NCBI RefSeq assembly: GCF_017814275.1
Contig: NZ_JAGIYQ010000003.1
Location: forward strand, 327,215 to 391,214
Source: Gottfriedia endophytica
GTDB taxonomy: Bacteria; Bacillota; Bacilli; Bacillales; Bacillaceae_G
Direction of reading: 5' to 3'
Length of the DNA: 64,000 bases
Of this stretch, positions 61,439 through 64,000 are shown piece after piece. Position 1 is the stretch's first letter. The number at the start of each line of letters is the position of its first letter. Below the pieces are notes generated by a model, which saw nothing but the letters and a program-made list of their open reading frames with translations, did no database searches and was not told the origin of the DNA. The position numbers were made by a program, and so were the translations under genes.

Positions 61439-61786
61439 ATGTTGGAGAAATCCATGCTTGATAAAACGATGAGAATCAATTATTTATATGATTTTTATCA
61501 ATCTTTATTAACTCCTAAGCAACAAAGCTATATGTCGCTTTATTATTTAGATGATTACTCTTTAGGTGAAATTGCTGAAGAATTCAGCATTAGCAGACAA
61601 GCGGTTTATGATAATATAAAGCGTACGGAAGCAATGCTTGAAGAATATGAAGAAAAGTTATTACTTCTAGAAAAATTTCAAAAACGCCAAGTTCTCATTA
61701 ATCAATTGAAAACTTTTACTGGAAACGGTAAAGTAATAGATGAAGAGTATTTTGAAGTATTAGATGCGTTAGAGAAATTAGAATAA
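61439..61786 (+). CDS. ylxM: YlxM, SRP-associated putative HTH protein
   Basis: A 115-residue UPF0122 protein with a sigma-70 region 4-like helix-turn-helix ([28 protein letters not shown], about 42-69). In streptococci YlxM modulates the SRP; in Bacillus it is co-transcribed with ffh. ATG 61439 has AAAGGAGTGG upstream; the in-frame GTG 61430 overlaps that site. It ends 13 bases before ffh. Confidence 0.92.
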   Translation: MLEKSMLDKTMRINYLYDFYQSLLTPKQQSYMSLYYLDDYSLGEIAEEFSISRQAVYDNIKRTEAMLEEYEEKLLLLEKFQKRQVLINQLKTFTGNGKVIDEEYFEVLDALEKLE

Positions 61787-61799
61787 GGAGGGCGGCACT

Positions 61800-63140
61800 A
61801 TGGCATTTGAAGGGTTAGCCGACCGACTGCAGAAATCATTACAAAAGCTTCGTGGAAAAGGTAAAGTTACAGAAGCTGATGTCAAAGAAATGATGAGAGA
61901 AGTACGTCTTGCACTATTAGAAGCAGACGTTAACTTTAAAGTAGTAAAAGACTTTGTAAAACGTGTGTCTGAACGTGCAATTGGACAAGAAGTAATGCAA
62001 AGCTTAACCCCTGGTCAACAAGTTGTAAAAGTTGTACAAGATGAGTTGACCGAACTAATGGGTGGCGAACAAAGTAAAATTGCAGTTTCCAATCGTCCGC
62101 CAACTGTTATTATGATGGTTGGTTTACAAGGTGCTGGTAAAACGACAACTACTGGTAAACTTGCGAATTTATTACGAAAAAAATACAATCGCAAACCTTT
62201 GTTAGTTGCTGCTGATATTTACCGTCCAGCTGCGATTAAACAGCTTGAAACGTTAGGTAAGCAGTTAGATATGCCTGTCTTTTCTTTAGGTGATCAAGTC
62301 AGTCCTGTTGAAATTGCTAAACAAGCAATTGAACATGCAAAGACTGAACATCTTGATTATGTCCTAATCGATACAGCAGGTCGACTTCATATTGACGAAG
62401 GTTTAATGGAAGAACTTGAGCAAATCAAGGAACTTTCTAAGCCGAACGAAATCTTCCTAGTTGTTGATGCAATGACGGGGCAAGATGCTGTCAATGTGGC
62501 ACAAAGCTTTAATGATCTTTTAGGTTTAACAGGTGTTGTTTTAACGAAGCTTGATGGAGACACTCGTGGGGGTGCTGCATTATCTATTCGAGCAGTGACA
62601 AACACACCGATTAAATTTGTTGGTCTTGGTGAAAAACTAGATGCAATAGAACCATTCCACCCTGAGCGTATGGCTTCTCGTATTCTAGGAATGGGTGATG
62701 TATTAACGCTCATTGAAAAGGCACAAGAGACCGTTGATCAAGAAAAAGCGAAAGATCTTGAGAAAAAATTAAAAAATGCAACTTTTACGTTGGATGACTT
62801 CTTAGATCAACTTTCTCAAGTGAAAAAAATGGGACCGCTTGGTGATTTATTAAAAATGATGCCAGGTGCAAACAAAATTAAAGGATTGAATGACATTCAA
62901 ATTGAGGATAAACAAATCGCTCACGTTGAAGCAATTATTCAATCAATGACAAAACAGGAAAAACTTCAACCAGATATCATTAACTCAAGTCGTAGAAAAC
63001 GAATTGCAAAAGGTTCTGGAAGACCTGTTCAAGAAATCAATCGCTTACTTAAGCAATTTGAAGAGATGAAAAAAATGATGAAAATGATGGGTGGCATGCA
63101 AAAAGGTAAGAAAAAAGGATTTAAATTTCCTTTTATGTAA
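61800..63140 (+). CDS. ffh: Signal recognition particle protein Ffh
   Basis: The 446-residue SRP54 homologue binding 4.5S/6S scRNA and signal sequences. The N domain is at about 1-85, the G domain has GLQGAGKTTTTGKLA, DTAGRLHIDE and TKLDGDTRGG, and a methionine-rich M domain closes the protein (MKKMMKMMGGMQKGKKKG). ATG 61800 has AAGGAGGG upstream. A weak AT-rich hairpin (TTTTCAAAAT with ATTTTGAAAA, 63164-63185) follows its stop. Confidence 0.97.
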   Translation: MAFEGLADRLQKSLQKLRGKGKVTEADVKEMMREVRLALLEADVNFKVVKDFVKRVSERAIGQEVMQSLTPGQQVVKVVQDELTELMGGEQSKIAVSNRPPTVIMMVGLQGAGKTTTTGKLANLLRKKYNRKPLLVAADIYRPAAIKQLETLGKQLDMPVFSLGDQVSPVEIAKQAIEHAKTEHLDYVLIDTAGRLHIDEGLMEELEQIKELSKPNEIFLVVDAMTGQDAVNVAQSFNDLLGLTGVVLTKLDGDTRGGAALSIRAVTNTPIKFVGLGEKLDAIEPFHPERMASRILGMGDVLTLIEKAQETVDQEKAKDLEKKLKNATFTLDDFLDQLSQVKKMGPLGDLLKMMPGANKIKGLNDIQIEDKQIAHVEAIIQSMTKQEKLQPDIINSSRRKRIAKGSGRPVQEINRLLKQFEEMKKMMKMMGGMQKGKKKGFKFPFM

Positions 63141-63210
63141 CTAAAAAGCTTGCTTGCTGAACATTTTCAAAATAAATTTTGAAAAAAACACTACTGTTAA
63201 GAAAAATAAC

Positions 63211-63238
63211 TTTACAAACAGTGATAGTTTTTGATAAT
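63211..63238 (+). promoter_or_regulatory. Candidate promoter of rpsP
   Basis: TTTACA (63211-63216), 16-bp spacer, GATAAT (63233-63238), about 38 bases before rpsP. It overlaps a small hairpin ACTGTT...AACAGT. Confidence 0.45.
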
Positions 63239-63276
63239 ATACTAATCGTTGAAATATTTTCGGAGGTGCTATTAAA

Positions 63277-63549
63277 ATGGCAGTTAAAATTCGTTTAAAA
63301 CGCATAGGAGCAAAAAAATCTCCTTTCTATCGTGTAGTAGTTGCAGACTCTCGTTCTCCTCGTGACGGACGTTTCATTGAAGAAATTGGAACTTACAATC
63401 CAGTTGCTCAACCAGCAGAAGTTAAAATCAATGAAGAAGCAGCATTAAAATGGTTACAAACAGGTGCTAAACCATCTGATACAGTTCGTAACCTTTTCTC
63501 TAAAGCTGGTATCTTAGAGAAATTCCATAACGCTCGCAACGGCAAGTAA
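63277..63549 (+). CDS. rpsP: 30S ribosomal protein S16
   Basis: A 90-residue S16 protein, needed for 30S assembly. It begins [21 protein letters not shown], and the [19 protein letters not shown] signature is intact. ATG 63277 has CGGAGG upstream. It is followed two bases later by khpA. Confidence 0.97.
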   Translation: MAVKIRLKRIGAKKSPFYRVVVADSRSPRDGRFIEEIGTYNPVAQPAEVKINEEAALKWLQTGAKPSDTVRNLFSKAGILEKFHNARNGK

Positions 63550-63551
63550 TA

Positions 63552-63791
63552 ATGGAAAATAAGATGAATACACTTGTTAACGCAATTGTTTCTGGACTCG
63601 TCGATCACCCTGAGGAAATTTCACTTCAAGTAAAAGAAGACGAACATAACCTATACTACCATCTTTCAGTTAATCCTGAAGATGCTGGCAGAGTGATTGG
63701 CAAGCACGGTAAAATAGCAAAAGCGATTCGTACAGTTGTTTATGCAGCAAGTAACGAACATTCAAAACGTATTCACCTTGACATTCAATAA
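63552..63791 (+). CDS. khpA: KhpA (YlqC), KH-domain RNA-binding protein
   Basis: A 79-residue single-KH-domain protein with the GxxG loop in GRVIGKHGKIAKAIRTVV. KhpA pairs with KhpB/Jag (EloR) and affects cell elongation and RNA metabolism in other Firmicutes. ATG 63552 directly follows rpsP. A terminator lies 60 bases after its stop, and a group II intron begins just behind that. Confidence 0.93.
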   Translation: MENKMNTLVNAIVSGLVDHPEEISLQVKEDEHNLYYHLSVNPEDAGRVIGKHGKIAKAIRTVVYAASNEHSKRIHLDIQ

Positions 63792-63849
63792 AAGATTCGG
63801 TTTTTTAAATAAAACTTGAATCGATAAAATAGAATGTTAATAAACCAAC

Positions 63850-63885
63850 GGAACAGGGCGGGGGCAACCTCACCCTGTTTTTTAT
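63850..63885 (+). terminator. Terminator after khpA
   Basis: AACAGGG (63852-63858) and CCCTGTT (63873-63879) with a T run. The group II intron starts at the base following this tract (TTTTTTAT), the target site type used by group IIC introns. Confidence 0.8.
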
Positions 63886-64000
63886 GTGCGCCCAGCATGT
63901 GCATAATCTATAGGGTGTAAGTCCCGAGCCATGAAGGCAGTAGTAGTGGTTAGCTTAAGACAAGGGTGTCTGTGGTGACGCAGAATCTGAAGGAAGTCGG
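63886..64000 (+). mobile_element. 5' end of a group IIC intron (truncated by the window)
   Basis: The sequence starts with the group II 5' consensus GTGCGCCC and continues through CTATAGGGTGTAAGTCCCGA, AAGGCAGTAGTAGTGG, ACAAGGGTGTC and GAATCTGAAGGAAG. These segments closely follow the start of the Oceanobacillus iheyensis group IIC intron, as remembered from the crystal-structure RNA. This part is domain I. The reverse transcriptase and domains II-VI would lie beyond the window. Its position directly after an intrinsic terminator fits class C targeting. Confidence 0.88.

Overview
This window is a low-GC Firmicutes chromosome segment. It follows, almost gene for gene, the ylmG-ylmH-divIVA-ileS to ffh-rpsP-ylqC stretch of Bacillus subtilis. 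SpoVM, DivIVA, YloB, PrpC/PrkC, FapR, a T-box before ileS and PyrR attenuators all indicate an endospore-forming Bacillaceae. Species cannot be fixed from the sequence alone. Nearly every gene is on the + strand; exceptions are a small ORF, a Nudix gene, rqcH, rpmB and a gntR-type regulator.

Layout. 1-4.7 kb: tail of ylmG, ylmH, divIVA, T-box and ileS. 4.7-7.5 kb: a DUF2269-like membrane protein, ylyA, lspA, rluD-type pseudouridine synthase. 7.5-19.2 kb: complete UMP operon pyrR-P-B-C-AA-AB-K-D-F-E with two PyrR-type attenuators. 19.2-21 kb: short accessory patch (tiny minus-strand ORF, HTH protein, membrane-anchored hypothetical, Nudix hydrolase) where B. subtilis has sulfate assimilation genes. 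21-26.7 kb: rqcH, Ca-ATPase yloB, yloC. 27-41.2 kb: gmk, rpoZ, coaBC, priA, def, fmt, rsmB, rlmN, prpC, prkC, rsgA, rpe, thiN, spoVM. 41.7-44.4 kb: rpmB (reverse), yloU, fakA. 44.4-47.6 kb: an inserted gntR / deoD / EamA-transporter module. 47.9-63.8 kb: sdaAB-sdaAA-recG, fapR-plsX-fabD-fabG-acpP, rnc-smc-ftsY, ylxM-ffh, rpsP-khpA. The window ends inside a group IIC intron that begins just after an intrinsic terminator.

The genes serve translation and its quality control (ileS, def/fmt, rsmB, rlmN, rsgA, ylmH, rqcH, SRP), pyrimidine synthesis, fatty acid and phospholipid initiation, division and chromosome segregation, and PASTA-kinase signalling.

The most unusual content is non-coding. One family is a 125-bp repeat, present as a precise four-unit tandem array between ftsY and ylxM and as dispersed copies; its units differ in sequence but keep three nested helices by compensatory changes. 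A second, roughly 200-bp MITE-like family with inverted ends occurs four times, once as an internally deleted form. Both families lie between yloC and gmk, where remA normally sits and is missing. The EamA gene has an attenuator-like leader that I do not recognise.
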